From positions 1 through 34,386 of the forward strand of contig DATJHO010000087.1 of the NCBI GenBank assembly GCA_035493835.1: DNA of 34,386 bases, in the 5' to 3' direction. Every line of letters starts with the position of its first letter. Position 1 is the stretch's first letter. Origin of the DNA: DASZTU01 sp035493835. Its GTDB lineage: Bacteria; Pseudomonadota; Alphaproteobacteria; Rhizobiales; Devosiaceae. Shown here piece by piece: positions 15,861 to 24,888 of the stretch. The translations under genes were made by a program, and so were the position numbers. Below the pieces are notes generated by a model. The model saw only the letters and a program-made list of their open reading frames with translations, ran no database searches and was not told the origin of the DNA.

Positions 15861-15893
15861 CCAAAGAAAAGGGCCCGGCAATGCCGGGCCCCG
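15861..15893 (-). terminator. Rho-independent terminator of the RND efflux operon
   Basis: Read on the minus strand, a GGGCCCGG stem with loop CATTG and matching CCGGGCCC is followed directly by TTTTCTTT (15862-15870). It begins about 25 bases after the stop of the RND pump gene and separates the efflux operon from the sugar operon promoter. Confidence 0.85.
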
Positions 15894-15916
15894 AAAACTT
15901 GACGATGCCGTCCGTC

Positions 15917-18900
15917 TTATTCGGCGGGGGCGCCGAACTCGCCGCCGGCAAGCCCGGGCTCGTGGGCCTGCTTGCGGCGCGACGACCCCATTACCCAGGC
16001 GCCGAACCGCCCTAGTGCCCGCTGGAACGCTTCCATGTAGAGGAAGATCACCGGGGTGATGAACAGCGTGAGCAACTGCGACACGAGCAGGCCGCCCACC
16101 ACCACGATACCGAGCGGCTGGCGCAGCTCGGCGGCGGCGCCGGTGCCCATGGCGATCGGCAGCGTCCCCATGACGGCGGCAAGCGTCGTCATCATGATCG
16201 GGCGGAAGCGGGTGAGGCAGGCGTCCCGGATCGCTTCCAGGGGCGGAGCGCCGGCCGCTTGTCGCTGCAGCGCGAAGTCGATCATCATGATCGCGTTCTT
16301 CTTCACGAGGCCGATCAGCATCAGGATACCGATGATGGCGATCACGGTGAGATCCATGTGGAAGAGGTCGAGCGAGAGCAGCGCCCCCATCGCTGCGGCC
16401 GGCAGGCCGGTGAGAATGGTCAGCGGGTGGATGAAGCTCTCATAGAGGATGCCGAGCACGATATAGATTGTCAGGATAGCCGCGGCGAGCAGCAGTCCCA
16501 TGTTGCCCATCGCCTGCTGGAACACCTGTGCGGTGCCGCCAAGGGTGGTTTGGATCGTCGAAGGTACGTGGATCTGCTGCTTGATGAGGTCGAGCTGGTC
16601 GACTGCTGTGCCCAGGGAAACGTTGGGCGGCAGGTTGAACGACAGCGTCACCGCGGGCAACTGGCCCTGTTGAGAGATCGACAGCAGGCCGTTGGTCCGC
16701 TTGACTGTTACGAAGGCCGAGAGGGGTACCAGGGCGCCGCTGGTCGATTTGACCTGGATCTGGTCGAGCCGCTCGGGCGTCCACGGAATGTTGGGATCAA
16801 GCTCGACGATCACCTCATAGCTGTCGGCCGTGCCAAAGATCGTCGAAGCCTGGTTGGTGCCAAAGCCATAGTAGAGCGAATTGCGCAACTGCGCCGCGGT
16901 GATGCCGAGGAGCGATGCCTTGTCCTGGTCCACGACCAGCGTCGCCTGCAGCGCGTTGTCCTCGAGGTCGGTGGAGACGTCGGCAAAGTGGGCGGTGTCA
17001 GCGGCCATCGCTGCCTGGATCTTGGGCGCCCACTGATAGAGCGTGTCGCGGTCGATCGCCTGCACCGTGTATTGATAGGCGGCGCGGGACGAGCGGCCGC
17101 CCAGCCGCAGATCCTGGATGGGGATGGCGACACTGGAGATGCCCGGCACCTTGTTCATGTCGCGGCGCAGCGTGGTCAGCAGCGTATCAAGATTGACGCG
17201 CTGGTCCTTCGGCTTGAGCTGCACATACAAGCTGCCCGAATTGAGGCCCGACGAGCCGAAGCCGCCGCCCACCGACGACATCACGTGGTCGACGAACGGC
17301 TCCTTACTCACAATCGCCGCCACCTGCTGCTGCAGCTTCACCATTGCCGGGAAGGAGATGTCCTCCCGGGCCTGGCTGGAGATCTGCAACTGGCCGATGT
17401 CTTCGATCGGCAGGAAGCCCTTGTTGATGTTCTGGAACATGAACACGGTCCCAACCACAGAGGCAAGGAAGACCAGAATCACGACCGGCTTTGCCTTGAG
17501 GCAGAGGTCGAGCGCAAAGGCGTAGCCGCTCAGCACCCAATCAAAGAACCGTTCGAACAACGGCTTTCTCTTGTTGTGCTCCTCCTCGGGGTTGTGGGCC
17601 GGCAGGCGGGCGCACAGCATCGGGGTCAGAGTCAGCGAAATCACCGACGAGGCAATAATGGCGATCGTCACCACCACGGCGAATTCGTTGAAGATCTCGC
17701 CCACCACGCCGCCCATCATCAGCACCGGCAGGAACACGGCGACGAGGGACGCGGTGATCGAGATGATGGTGAACCCGATTTCGCGGCTGCCCTGCAGGGC
17801 CGCCTCCATCGGCTTCATGCCCTCCTCGATATGTCGGACGATGTTCTCCAGCATCACGATGGCATCGTCGACCACGAGGCCCACGGCCAGCGTCAGGCCG
17901 AGCAGGGAGATATTGTCGATCGAAAAGCCCAGCAGGTACATGACGCCGAAGGTGACCACGATCGAGGTCGGCACAGCGAGGGTCGGGATCAGCGTCGCGG
18001 AAATGCGGCGCAGGAAGACGAAGATCACCAGGACGACGAGGCCGACGGTCAAGAGCAGCGTGAACTCGACGTCGCTGACGGCTTCAGAGATCGAAGTCGA
18101 CCGGTCGTTGAGGATGCTCAGCTTGGCGGCCGGGCCAAGGTCTTGCCGGAACTTGGGCAGCATGTTCTTGACGGCCGTAGCGACATCCATCGTGTTGGCG
18201 CCCGGCTGGAGGAACACGGCCAAAACGATTGCGCGCTTGCCGTCATACCAGGACGCGGTCTGCGTATTGGCGACCGAATCCTTGACAGTGGCCACGTCGC
18301 CAAGGCGAACCGGTTTGCCGTTCGGGGCGGCGATGATCAGATTGCTGAACTGGGCCGCATTGCTCGGCTGCGTGTTGGCCTGGATCGCCATTTGCTGGCT
18401 GTTGTTCGAGATGGTGCCAACGGGGGCGATCGAGTTCTGCGACCCTACCGCCGTGGTCAGCTGGTCGAGCCCGATGCCACGCGCGATCAGGGCGTTGGGA
18501 TCGGCGTCGACACGCACGGCGTAGTCCTGCGCGCCGAACACCTGTACCTCGCCCACGCCGTTGACGGTCGACAGCGCCGGCGAGATCACGTCTTCGCCGT
18601 AGCCGTCGAGCTGCGTCAGCGACTGGGAATCGCTCTGCAGCGCCAGCAGCATGATCGGCGCGTCGGCCGGGTTGCTCTTGCGGAAGCTCGGCGGGGTCGT
18701 CATGTTCGTCGGCAACGCCTTGAGCGTGCGGGCGATGGCAGCCTCGACGTCGGCTGCCGCCTGGTCGATATCACGGTTGAGATCGAACTGGATAACGATC
18801 GAGGTCGAGCCCTGCGAGCTCTTGGCCGTCATCGTGTCGATGGCCGGAATGGTCGAGAACTGCTTGATCAGCGGCAACGCAACGGACGTTGCCATGGTGT

Positions 18901-19069
18901 CGGGGGAGGCGCCCGGCAGCGAGGCCGAGACTGAGATCACCGGAAAGTCGACGTTCGGGAGCGCCGCCACCGGCAGCAGCTTGTAGGCAAAGGCGCCGGC
19001 GGCAACCATCGCAACGGCGATGAGGATGGTGGCGACCGGTCGGCGAATAAAGACCGCGGATAAGTTCAT
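15917..19069 (-). CDS. RND multidrug efflux permease (HAE1, MdtB/MdtC-like)
   Basis: This 1050-residue inner-membrane proton/drug antiporter is of the AcrB class. The N-terminus MNLSAVFIRRPVATILI is followed by the first helix, then a large periplasmic loop, the helix cluster from about 335, a second loop, and the C-terminal helices. The proton-relay residues are intact: D401 and D402 in GLVVDDAIVMLEN, and the Lys in GLVKKNAIMMIDFAL (about K924). Overall wording (VDFPVISVSASLPGASPDTMA, GFLPIEDIGQLQISSQA) is closest to the MdtB/MdtC branch. Twelve bases follow the adaptor gene stop. No outer-membrane channel gene is adjacent, so it probably uses a TolC-like protein encoded elsewhere. Confidence 0.95.
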   Translation of the reverse strand: MNLSAVFIRRPVATILIAVAMVAAGAFAYKLLPVAALPNVDFPVISVSASLPGASPDTMATSVALPLIKQFSTIPAIDTMTAKSSQGSTSIVIQFDLNRDIDQAAADVEAAIARTLKALPTNMTTPPSFRKSNPADAPIMLLALQSDSQSLTQLDGYGEDVISPALSTVNGVGEVQVFGAQDYAVRVDADPNALIARGIGLDQLTTAVGSQNSIAPVGTISNNSQQMAIQANTQPSNAAQFSNLIIAAPNGKPVRLGDVATVKDSVANTQTASWYDGKRAIVLAVFLQPGANTMDVATAVKNMLPKFRQDLGPAAKLSILNDRSTSISEAVSDVEFTLLLTVGLVVLVIFVFLRRISATLIPTLAVPTSIVVTFGVMYLLGFSIDNISLLGLTLAVGLVVDDAIVMLENIVRHIEEGMKPMEAALQGSREIGFTIISITASLVAVFLPVLMMGGVVGEIFNEFAVVVTIAIIASSVISLTLTPMLCARLPAHNPEEEHNKRKPLFERFFDWVLSGYAFALDLCLKAKPVVILVFLASVVGTVFMFQNINKGFLPIEDIGQLQISSQAREDISFPAMVKLQQQVAAIVSKEPFVDHVMSSVGGGFGSSGLNSGSLYVQLKPKDQRVNLDTLLTTLRRDMNKVPGISSVAIPIQDLRLGGRSSRAAYQYTVQAIDRDTLYQWAPKIQAAMAADTAHFADVSTDLEDNALQATLVVDQDKASLLGITAAQLRNSLYYGFGTNQASTIFGTADSYEVIVELDPNIPWTPERLDQIQVKSTSGALVPLSAFVTVKRTNGLLSISQQGQLPAVTLSFNLPPNVSLGTAVDQLDLIKQQIHVPSTIQTTLGGTAQVFQQAMGNMGLLLAAAILTIYIVLGILYESFIHPLTILTGLPAAAMGALLSLDLFHMDLTVIAIIGILMLIGLVKKNAIMMIDFALQRQAAGAPPLEAIRDACLTRFRPIMMTTLAAVMGTLPIAMGTGAAAELRQPLGIVVVGGLLVSQLLTLFITPVIFLYMEAFQRALGRFGAWVMGSSRRKQAHEPGLAGGEFGAPAE

Positions 19070-19081
19070 GATGCGACGTCC

Positions 19082-20311
19082 TCAGGTATTGCTGGCGGGC
19101 GCCGCGCTTGCGGCGTTGGTTGAACTGCCCCCATTCCCCCCTTGGGTCGAACCGCTCGTCTGCCCCTCGATCGTCTCGCGCACCAGCGAGCCGTCCGAAA
19201 GTTGCAATTGTCCCTCCGTGACCACGTGATCGCCGGGCTTTAGCTCGTTGCCGATCACCGCGGTGTCGCCGACGCTCGCAACCACGGCGACCGGCACTTT
19301 CTTGACCTTTTCATCCTTGCCGATGGCGAACAAGTACGCGCCGTCGCTGCTCTCTTGCACAGCGACCAGCGGAACGGTGGTCGCATCCTTGTAGGCACCC
19401 AACTGGGTCACCGCGCTCACATACTGGCCCGGCCACAACTTGCCGGCGCTGTTGTCGACGTCGGCCTTGAGCACGATGGTGCCCGAAGCAGAGTCGACGC
19501 TTGAATCGATGAACGAAAGCACGCCCGTGGCCCGCGGCGTCTTGTCGCCCGGCGCAAGCACCTCGACCGAGAGCTTCTGGTCGGCGGCAAGCGCCGTCCG
19601 GAAGGCGTCGAGTTCGCTCTCGGCGACGGTGAAGGAGACGCGCAGCGGCGACATCTGGGTGATGGTCATCATGCCGCCGGTGGAGGTGTCTGAGGCATGC
19701 ACCACATTGCCGATTGAGGTGTTGATCGTGCCAACACGCCCAGTGATCGGGGCCTTGATGGTCATATACGAAAGCTCAACCTGGTCGGACTTCAACTGCG
19801 CGTTGTCGACCTGAACCGCCGCCTGGGCGCCCTTGTAGGCAGCAACATCGGCGTCGATCGTGGATTGCGGGACAACCTGGTTGCTGAGCAGGTTCTTATC
19901 CCGCGTGAGGGTGGCCTCAGCCAGGTCGGTCGCGGCCTGGTCCTTGGCGATCTGCGCCTGATCCTTGGCCACGGTGGCCTGGATGGCGCTGTCGTCGAGC
20001 TTGAACAGCACGTCGCCGGTTTTGACGTTTTGCCCTTCCAGGACATTCTGCTGAACGACGACGCCGTCCGCCTGCGACCGCAGAACGACGGTGTTGACGG
20101 CCTCGATATAGCCGACGTCCGTCTTGGTGATCGGAACGGTCTGAGTCCGCGCTACCGCGGAAACCACATTGATGGCCATGCCGCCACGCCGGTTACCGGT
20201 TGACGCCTGCTGGGCGTCGGCCCTCTCGCCTCCCGACAACCTAGGGTAGGCGTAGAGATAGAATCCCGCCGCCAGTGCCAAGAGAACAACAAGAGAAACT
20301 ATGCGCTTCAT
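19082..20311 (-). CDS. RND efflux periplasmic adaptor (MdtA-like)
   Basis: The 409-residue membrane-fusion protein has an N-terminal anchor or signal (RIVSLVVLLALAAGFYLYAYPRL). The first biotinyl-lipoyl half reads VVLRSQADGVVVQQNVLEGQNVKTGDVLFKLD. An alpha-hairpin with Gln/Ala/Lys heptads follows (about 110-180), then the second lipoyl half IKAPITGRVGTINTSIGNVVHA, a beta-barrel and a membrane-proximal domain ending GDHVVTEGQLQLSDGSLV. The tail is a low-complexity Gly/Ser/Asn/Ala stretch. It links the RND pump to an outer-membrane channel. First gene of the two-gene operon, it is divergent from the small Cys-repeat protein gene across 303 bases. Confidence 0.93.
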   Translation of the reverse strand: MKRIVSLVVLLALAAGFYLYAYPRLSGGERADAQQASTGNRRGGMAINVVSAVARTQTVPITKTDVGYIEAVNTVVLRSQADGVVVQQNVLEGQNVKTGDVLFKLDDSAIQATVAKDQAQIAKDQAATDLAEATLTRDKNLLSNQVVPQSTIDADVAAYKGAQAAVQVDNAQLKSDQVELSYMTIKAPITGRVGTINTSIGNVVHASDTSTGGMMTITQMSPLRVSFTVAESELDAFRTALAADQKLSVEVLAPGDKTPRATGVLSFIDSSVDSASGTIVLKADVDNSAGKLWPGQYVSAVTQLGAYKDATTVPLVAVQESSDGAYLFAIGKDEKVKKVPVAVVASVGDTAVIGNELKPGDHVVTEGQLQLSDGSLVRETIEGQTSGSTQGGNGGSSTNAASAAPASNT

Positions 20312-20614
20312 GATCTAAAAGTTACCTGGGTCGAGCCTAAGCAATAGCTCTCATTTATGGCATGGCAAACGTGGAGGAGAGATTGAGTTTGCATTACAAG
20401 TTGGTCACTTAAGGTAAAATGACCGCGACACTAGGCCGCAGACGGGCCGTTCAAACCCTATCTTACCGGCCCTTTCGGTGGCGCCATCGCCAAGCCGCTT
20501 GCGTACGCAAACGGACCGGCGCACTCTCCCATGCAGCGACGGTTTCGAGGGACGCCGCTTATCGGGCGATCGGGCCTTCGCAAAGAGCATCAATTCTTTG
20601 CCCGGAGATCGATA
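20312..20614. other. Divergent intergenic region, mostly non-coding
   Basis: This 303-base spacer lies between the adaptor gene and a small secreted-protein gene transcribed the other way. It holds the putative operator at 20403-20424 and must contain both promoters. Short frames inside it have no ribosome sites or recognisable sequence. GGAG at 20604-20607 is the ribosome site for the rightward gene. Confidence 0.6.
20403..20424. promoter_or_regulatory. Candidate operator upstream of the efflux operon
   Basis: An interrupted inverted repeat, GGTCA-N12-TGACC, has additional internal symmetry (eight of eleven half-site positions match). It sits in an AT-richer patch about 90-110 bases upstream of the adaptor ATG. 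Size and form suit a dimeric repressor such as a TetR-family protein, which often controls RND pumps. No regulator gene is next to it. Confidence 0.4.
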
Positions 20615-21097
20615 ATGTTGACCCGTATTGCCGTGCTGGGGGGCATCCTCCTGGCCGCCGCCTGCCCGGTGTCACCCGCTCAGGCTCTCACATTGCAGGA
20701 ATGCAGCGCCAAGTTTAAGACAGCGCAAGACGCCGGAACGCTCAACGGCATGAAATGGAATGACTTCCGGCAGGCCAATTGCGGCTCGTCGGAGAGCCAG
20801 CTGCCCGCCAAGCCGGCCGATGCAGCCACCCAGTCGGCCGCCACGAGCGCCGCGCCGGCCCCCGCCGCCGTCCCTAGGGCGACGACTGCCGCCAAGCCGA
20901 TGACCGCGCCTCCCGGGGTGCCGTTCCCTACCGCGATTTCCTCCAAATACAGCGCCGAGACGCCAAGCAGGGCGCGCATGCACACCTGTCTCGACCAGTA
21001 TCGCCTCGACAAGGCGAACAACGCGCTGGGCGGACTGAAGTGGCTGCAGAAGGGCGGCGGCTATTACAGCATCTGCAACGCGCGGCTGAAGGGCTGA
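20615..21097 (+). CDS. Small secreted protein with two Cys-rich repeats
   Basis: The protein has 160 residues from ATG 20615, with GGAG seven bases upstream; longer in-frame starts precede the signal peptide and lack a ribosome site. The signal peptide is MLTRIAVLGGILLAAACPVSPAQA. The mature part has two related blocks: LQECSAKFKTAQDAGTLNGMKWNDFRQANC and HTCLDQYRLDKANNALGGLKWLQKGGGYYSIC. They share C-x(3)-[KY]..., L-[NG]-G-[ML]-KW and a closing Cys, and are joined by an Ala/Pro/Thr linker. The pattern resembles periplasmic PsiF-like or ECSAKYQ-type proteins common in Hyphomicrobiales. Each block could hold one disulphide. The function is unknown. Confidence 0.82.
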   Translation: MLTRIAVLGGILLAAACPVSPAQALTLQECSAKFKTAQDAGTLNGMKWNDFRQANCGSSESQLPAKPADAATQSAATSAAPAPAAVPRATTAAKPMTAPPGVPFPTAISSKYSAETPSRARMHTCLDQYRLDKANNALGGLKWLQKGGGYYSICNARLKG

Positions 21098-21147
21098 GGC
21101 CGGACGCGGCCCGGCGTTCGCCAGGGCAAGTCCCTGCGCCGAGCCTG

Positions 21148-21172
21148 AGGCCTCGCTCAGCGAGTGAGGCCT
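21148..21172. terminator. Hairpin between convergent genes
   Basis: AGGCCTCGCTC pairs with GAGTGAGGCCT around a three-base loop, giving about eleven pairs with one G-T. It lies between the stops of two convergent genes and could serve both directions. No long T-run follows on either strand. Confidence 0.5.
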
Positions 21173-21191
21173 TCCTCCGGGCGGTTGCCGC

Positions 21192-21944
21192 TCACGCAAA
21201 CTCCGCCTGCATTTCGGCGAGGCGCTGCGCCAGCCTGACACTGGGCCGGATGGCCCTCACGTTCTCATTGCGATCGAACATCATCTCCCGCTCCTCCGGC
21301 GTCGAACGGAAGAAGGGATAGCGCCGCAGCAGATCGGCAAACATCTCCGAGATATTGCAGGCATAGAGCACGATGGGAAAGCTCAGCCCGTGATAATGAC
21401 GTGCTTCGCCCAGGATGAACGAGCGGAACACGCGCCTGTAGAATGCGCCGTGCTCAGACCGGACGGCGTTGAGCACGTAGTCGGCCGAAAAATGCTGCAC
21501 CGCCATGGTTGCAACCCTGAGCGTCAGGAATGGCAGCGCCGGAAAGCTTAGGCTCGCGTTGTAATCGGCGGTGAAGCGGCCGGGATCGAGGATAATCTTC
21601 CCCTGGTCCAGCAGCGGATCCAACACGTCGGGGAAAATCGAATAGGTCAGCGATTTGCGGAAGTCGCGCGTCAAATGGTGGAAGCGCACGGAACTCACCA
21701 ACTGCCCGTCGATGTAGACGCCATAGCAATAGGCATTTGGAAGATCGTCGAATTCGTCGCGAACGACTTCTTGTGCGTTGATTGGGACGAATTCTTCCCG
21801 GCGATAAGCTTCATAGCGAAGCCGGTATACGGGATCGAGACGATCCCCGGTGACCCGCCGATACTCGACCCTATCCATGAGATCGATAAGCGTCGTCGCA
21901 AAACTCGACGGAGGGCCGTTATCGTTGCCTATTGCCGCACTCAT
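21192..21944 (-). CDS. FeeM/autoinducer-synthase-like N-acyltransferase
   Basis: This 250-residue protein has the GNAT-like fold of N-acyl amino acid synthases (FeeM) and LuxI-type enzymes. Family marks are RLRYEAYRRE (about 41-50), DEFDDLPNAYCYGVYIDGQLVSSVRF (63-88), LDPGRF (119-124), FLTLRVATMAVQHF, and RSEHGAFYRRVF (162-173). Such enzymes join an acyl chain from acyl-ACP or acyl-CoA to an amine-bearing acceptor. A diffusible signal or an envelope lipid is the likely product type, but neither acyl donor nor acceptor can be read. It is followed on the same side by no regulator of LuxR type. The GGDEF-EAL gene lies 156 bases upstream on the same strand. Confidence 0.72.
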   Translation of the reverse strand: MSAAIGNDNGPPSSFATTLIDLMDRVEYRRVTGDRLDPVYRLRYEAYRREEFVPINAQEVVRDEFDDLPNAYCYGVYIDGQLVSSVRFHHLTRDFRKSLTYSIFPDVLDPLLDQGKIILDPGRFTADYNASLSFPALPFLTLRVATMAVQHFSADYVLNAVRSEHGAFYRRVFRSFILGEARHYHGLSFPIVLYACNISEMFADLLRRYPFFRSTPEEREMMFDRNENVRAIRPSVRLAQRLAEMQAEFA

Positions 21945-22100
21945 TTGTGTTCACCGTACCATTTCCGACCGAGTTAATACTCCGTTAGCTATAAAGGTGA
22001 ATGTCGAAATTTGCGAAAGGGTCATGCGCTCGCAGTGGGAGGTCGGAAGGTTCAGGCGGTGCCCCCAGAATGTTCCTGCTCTATCAATGCCTTAAGGAGG

Positions 22101-24410
22101 TTAACCGTGCTTGCGTTTTGACGCCGCGGTAGACTCGGGCGGGGCATTCGAAAGCCGGACGATGAGTTCGAACACCTCGCGTCGCGGCAGCGGTACACCG
22201 AAAAGATAACCCTGGATCTGGTCGATATTGGTGTGGGCGGCAACCAGCGCCAGTTGCTCCTCGGTCTCGATGCCCTCGGCGGTGATGGTGAGGCCGATGT
22301 CCTTGCCCAGTTGCGCCACATTGGACAGCAGTTTCAACGAGCGCGGGCTGTCGGCGATATCCCTCACGAAGCTACGGTCGATCTTGAGCTTGGTGAAGGG
22401 AAGCGCCTGCAGGTAGCTGAGCGAGGAATAGCCGGTGCCGAAATCGTCGAGGGCGATGCCGATGCCCTGGGCGGTGAGCGTCTTGAAGATGAGGGTCGCC
22501 GCCTCGCGCTCCTCGATCACCGCCGTTTCGGTCACTTCGATCTCTAGCCGGTGCGGCGGCAGGCCGGAGCTGGCCAGCGCCGTGTTGACCATCTGAGCCA
22601 CGTCGCCCGCCCGCAGGTCCTTGGCCGAGATATTGACCGCCACGCCCACATTCTCGGGCCAGTTCTGGCATTCGGCCGTCGCGGTCGCCAGCACCCAGCG
22701 GCTGATCTCGGACACCAGCCCGCTCTCTTCGGCGATCGGGATGAACACCGAGGGCGGGATCGTGCCGAGTTCGGGGTGATGCCAGCGCGCCAGCGCTTCG
22801 CAGCCCACCACCTTCTTGGTCTTGATGTCGATGACAGGCTGATAGGCAAGGCTCAGCCCACCGCCGGCAATGGCCTCGCGAAGCTCGGCCTTGAGGCGCT
22901 GCCGGTAGCGATAATCGACGTCCATGTCGTCGCGGAACATCTGATACTGGGCCTTGCCCCGCGACTTTGCCTTGTAGAGCGCGAGATCGGCCTTGGTCAT
23001 CAGTGTGCTGAGATCATCGTCCCGAATGCCCGAGGTCACGGTGCCAATGCTGACATTGATCGACAGGTGCTCGCCCATCAGCCCGAACGGCGCCCTGAAC
23101 GCGGCCATCACGGTGTGGGCATCGCCCATGACCTGCTCATCCGTCTGGGCGCCGGCGCGATAGACGATGAATTCGTCGCCGCCAAGCCGGGCGATGATGC
23201 TCCTGTCGCCGAGCGCCTGCCGCAGCCGTTCAGCCGCTTCGATCAGCAGCCGGTCGCCGATCAGATGGCCCTGCGTGTCGTTGACATGCTTGAAATCATC
23301 GACATCGATGATCATCAGCGTGACCATCTCCGTGGTCTGCCTGTTGTGCCAGCGCGCGAGGTCGGTTTCCACCTGTTCGGTGAAGTAGCCGCGGTTGGGC
23401 AGGCCGGTCAGCGCATCGTAGCGCGCCATGAAGGTGATCCGGTCGGCCGCCTTGACGCGCTCGCTGATGTCCTCAAACAGCAAAACGGTCCGGCCATAGT
23501 CGGAACTGACCGTGACCTCGTAATTCCGCTCCTTGTCGAGACGCAGCATCACCTTGCTGGCGGCGTGCTTGCCATTGCTGCGCAGCAATTCCTCAGCGCA
23601 ATCGGGGGCAAGCGTACCGCTCGCCATGGCCGCCCCGATGAAATCGCGGAACGGCTTTCCCTGCCAGTCGCTAGGCGCCAGCTGGGCGAAGATGGCCAGT
23701 ACGCGCTCATTGACGACGGCGATGGTGCCGTCCTTGTCGAGCATGCAAAGGCCGTGCTGCATCGTGTCGAGAGCGGTATCCAGCTCGTCGGCGAGGCGCG
23801 AGGCCTCAACCCTGCCATGGACGGCAGCGAGTAGGATCGCCCGCACATCGGCAGCGAGGAACCGATAGGACACCAGCATGGGCAGCATGAATGCGGCGAG
23901 CACCCAGTGATAGGGGTCGTTGCGCAGCAGCAGGCCGATGGCAACAAAAGCAGCGACAATGCCGAGTTGGATGGTCAGCATGCGATCGAGGCCGAAATTG
24001 CGCGCCACAATCCCTACCAGGCAGCCGATGGTCGCGACCATGGCGATTATCTCGGTGGAGGGGTCGCGCACTACGGCGAAGCAGGAGAAGCACCAGAGCC
24101 CTGCCAGCGTGGCCCAGGCGGCCGCGCCATAGGTAGCCCGTAGCTCCCAGCGGGCCGCGGTGTCGATATCCGAGGGCCTGATTTCGACCCGCTGGAACAG
24201 GGTCATATCGACATAGCGATAGATGGTCAGCAGCACGAAGCCGGCTGTAAGCGCCCAGAATATGGGCGAGCCTGTCTTGACCGCACCGGCGAGGGTGCCG
24301 AGAATGCACACTAGTGCGCCCAGCAGCATCGCGCGCCGGTTCTCGTAGACCGAGCGGACGATCGATACATAGTCTATGGGCGGCATAGATTTACGGGCAG
24401 GCGTGAACAT
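22101..24410 (-). CDS. Membrane GGDEF-EAL cyclic-di-GMP protein
   Basis: The protein has 769 residues from ATG 24410 (a GTG at 24413 is adjacent). About six membrane helices fill residues 27-195. A PAS-like segment follows (about 207-316, with CMLDKDGTIAVVNERV), then GGDEF (about 327-490, active-site GGDEF intact at 410-414) and EAL (about 505-750). EAL catalytic residues are present: E538 in CEALARW, N593 in AVNISAKDL, E625/E628 in EIEVTET, D655/D656 in DDFGTGYSSL, K676 in KLKIDRSF, and E712 in AEGIET. No RxxD inhibitory site stands before GGDEF (residues there read GDRSIIARL). The protein could both make and break c-di-GMP; which activity dominates cannot be told. Confidence 0.93.
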   Translation of the reverse strand: MFTPARKSMPPIDYVSIVRSVYENRRAMLLGALVCILGTLAGAVKTGSPIFWALTAGFVLLTIYRYVDMTLFQRVEIRPSDIDTAARWELRATYGAAAWATLAGLWCFSCFAVVRDPSTEIIAMVATIGCLVGIVARNFGLDRMLTIQLGIVAAFVAIGLLLRNDPYHWVLAAFMLPMLVSYRFLAADVRAILLAAVHGRVEASRLADELDTALDTMQHGLCMLDKDGTIAVVNERVLAIFAQLAPSDWQGKPFRDFIGAAMASGTLAPDCAEELLRSNGKHAASKVMLRLDKERNYEVTVSSDYGRTVLLFEDISERVKAADRITFMARYDALTGLPNRGYFTEQVETDLARWHNRQTTEMVTLMIIDVDDFKHVNDTQGHLIGDRLLIEAAERLRQALGDRSIIARLGGDEFIVYRAGAQTDEQVMGDAHTVMAAFRAPFGLMGEHLSINVSIGTVTSGIRDDDLSTLMTKADLALYKAKSRGKAQYQMFRDDMDVDYRYRQRLKAELREAIAGGGLSLAYQPVIDIKTKKVVGCEALARWHHPELGTIPPSVFIPIAEESGLVSEISRWVLATATAECQNWPENVGVAVNISAKDLRAGDVAQMVNTALASSGLPPHRLEIEVTETAVIEEREAATLIFKTLTAQGIGIALDDFGTGYSSLSYLQALPFTKLKIDRSFVRDIADSPRSLKLLSNVAQLGKDIGLTITAEGIETEEQLALVAAHTNIDQIQGYLFGVPLPRREVFELIVRLSNAPPESTAASKRKHG

Positions 24411-24561
24411 CACAATTCCGAACTCAACCGGCTCGAGTCTGCAGCCAGCGTGGCTTTAGATTGATGGCATCAGTCGCCCCCAGCGAATTAGAATCGACCA
24501 AAACCATGAACAGGGCTTTAAGGTTGGCAGCGGGCGAGCAGGAAATTCAGGGAGAGGATTG

Positions 24562-24855
24562 ATGGCGAGCAACCTATCAACGTCGGAAGTGGAGGCGGCC
24601 CTGGTCGGCTTGCCGCTCTGGGCACACGACGCCTCGAAGCCGGCGATCAGCCGGAGTTTCAAGTTCAAGAACTTTTCCGAGGCGTTTGGCTTCATGACCC
24701 GGGTAGCGCTCGCCGCAGAGGCGCGGGACCATCACCCCGACTGGTCCAACAGCTACAACAAGGTCGAGATTTCGCTCTCGACCCACAGTGCCGGCGGGGT
24801 GACGGAGAAGGATGTTTCGCTGGCCGCGGTGATTGACAAATTGGCGGCGAGCTAG
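24562..24855 (+). CDS. phhB: 4a-hydroxytetrahydrobiopterin dehydratase
   Basis: The 97-residue pterin-4a-carbinolamine dehydratase recycles the pterin cofactor of aromatic amino acid hydroxylases by removing water from 4a-hydroxytetrahydrobiopterin. The core motif ARDHHPDWSNSYNKVEISLSTH carries the catalytic histidines, preceded by ISRSFKFKNFSEAFGFMTRVA and followed by GGVTEKDVSLAAVID. ATG 24562 is used, with GGAG seven bases before; a TTG sits directly in front. No phenylalanine hydroxylase gene is nearby. It is divergent from the GGDEF-EAL gene across about 150 bases. Confidence 0.95.
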   Translation: MASNLSTSEVEAALVGLPLWAHDASKPAISRSFKFKNFSEAFGFMTRVALAAEARDHHPDWSNSYNKVEISLSTHSAGGVTEKDVSLAAVIDKLAAS

Positions 24856-24888
24856 CCGGTCCGGCTGGTGTTGTTGCCCCCTCCCCAG

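Noticed and set aside
16259..18934. 891-codon open frame on the plus strand
   Set aside because: It lies wholly antisense to the RND pump gene; its sequence is His/Arg/Asp-rich shadow coding typical of GC-rich DNA, with no domain and no ribosome site.
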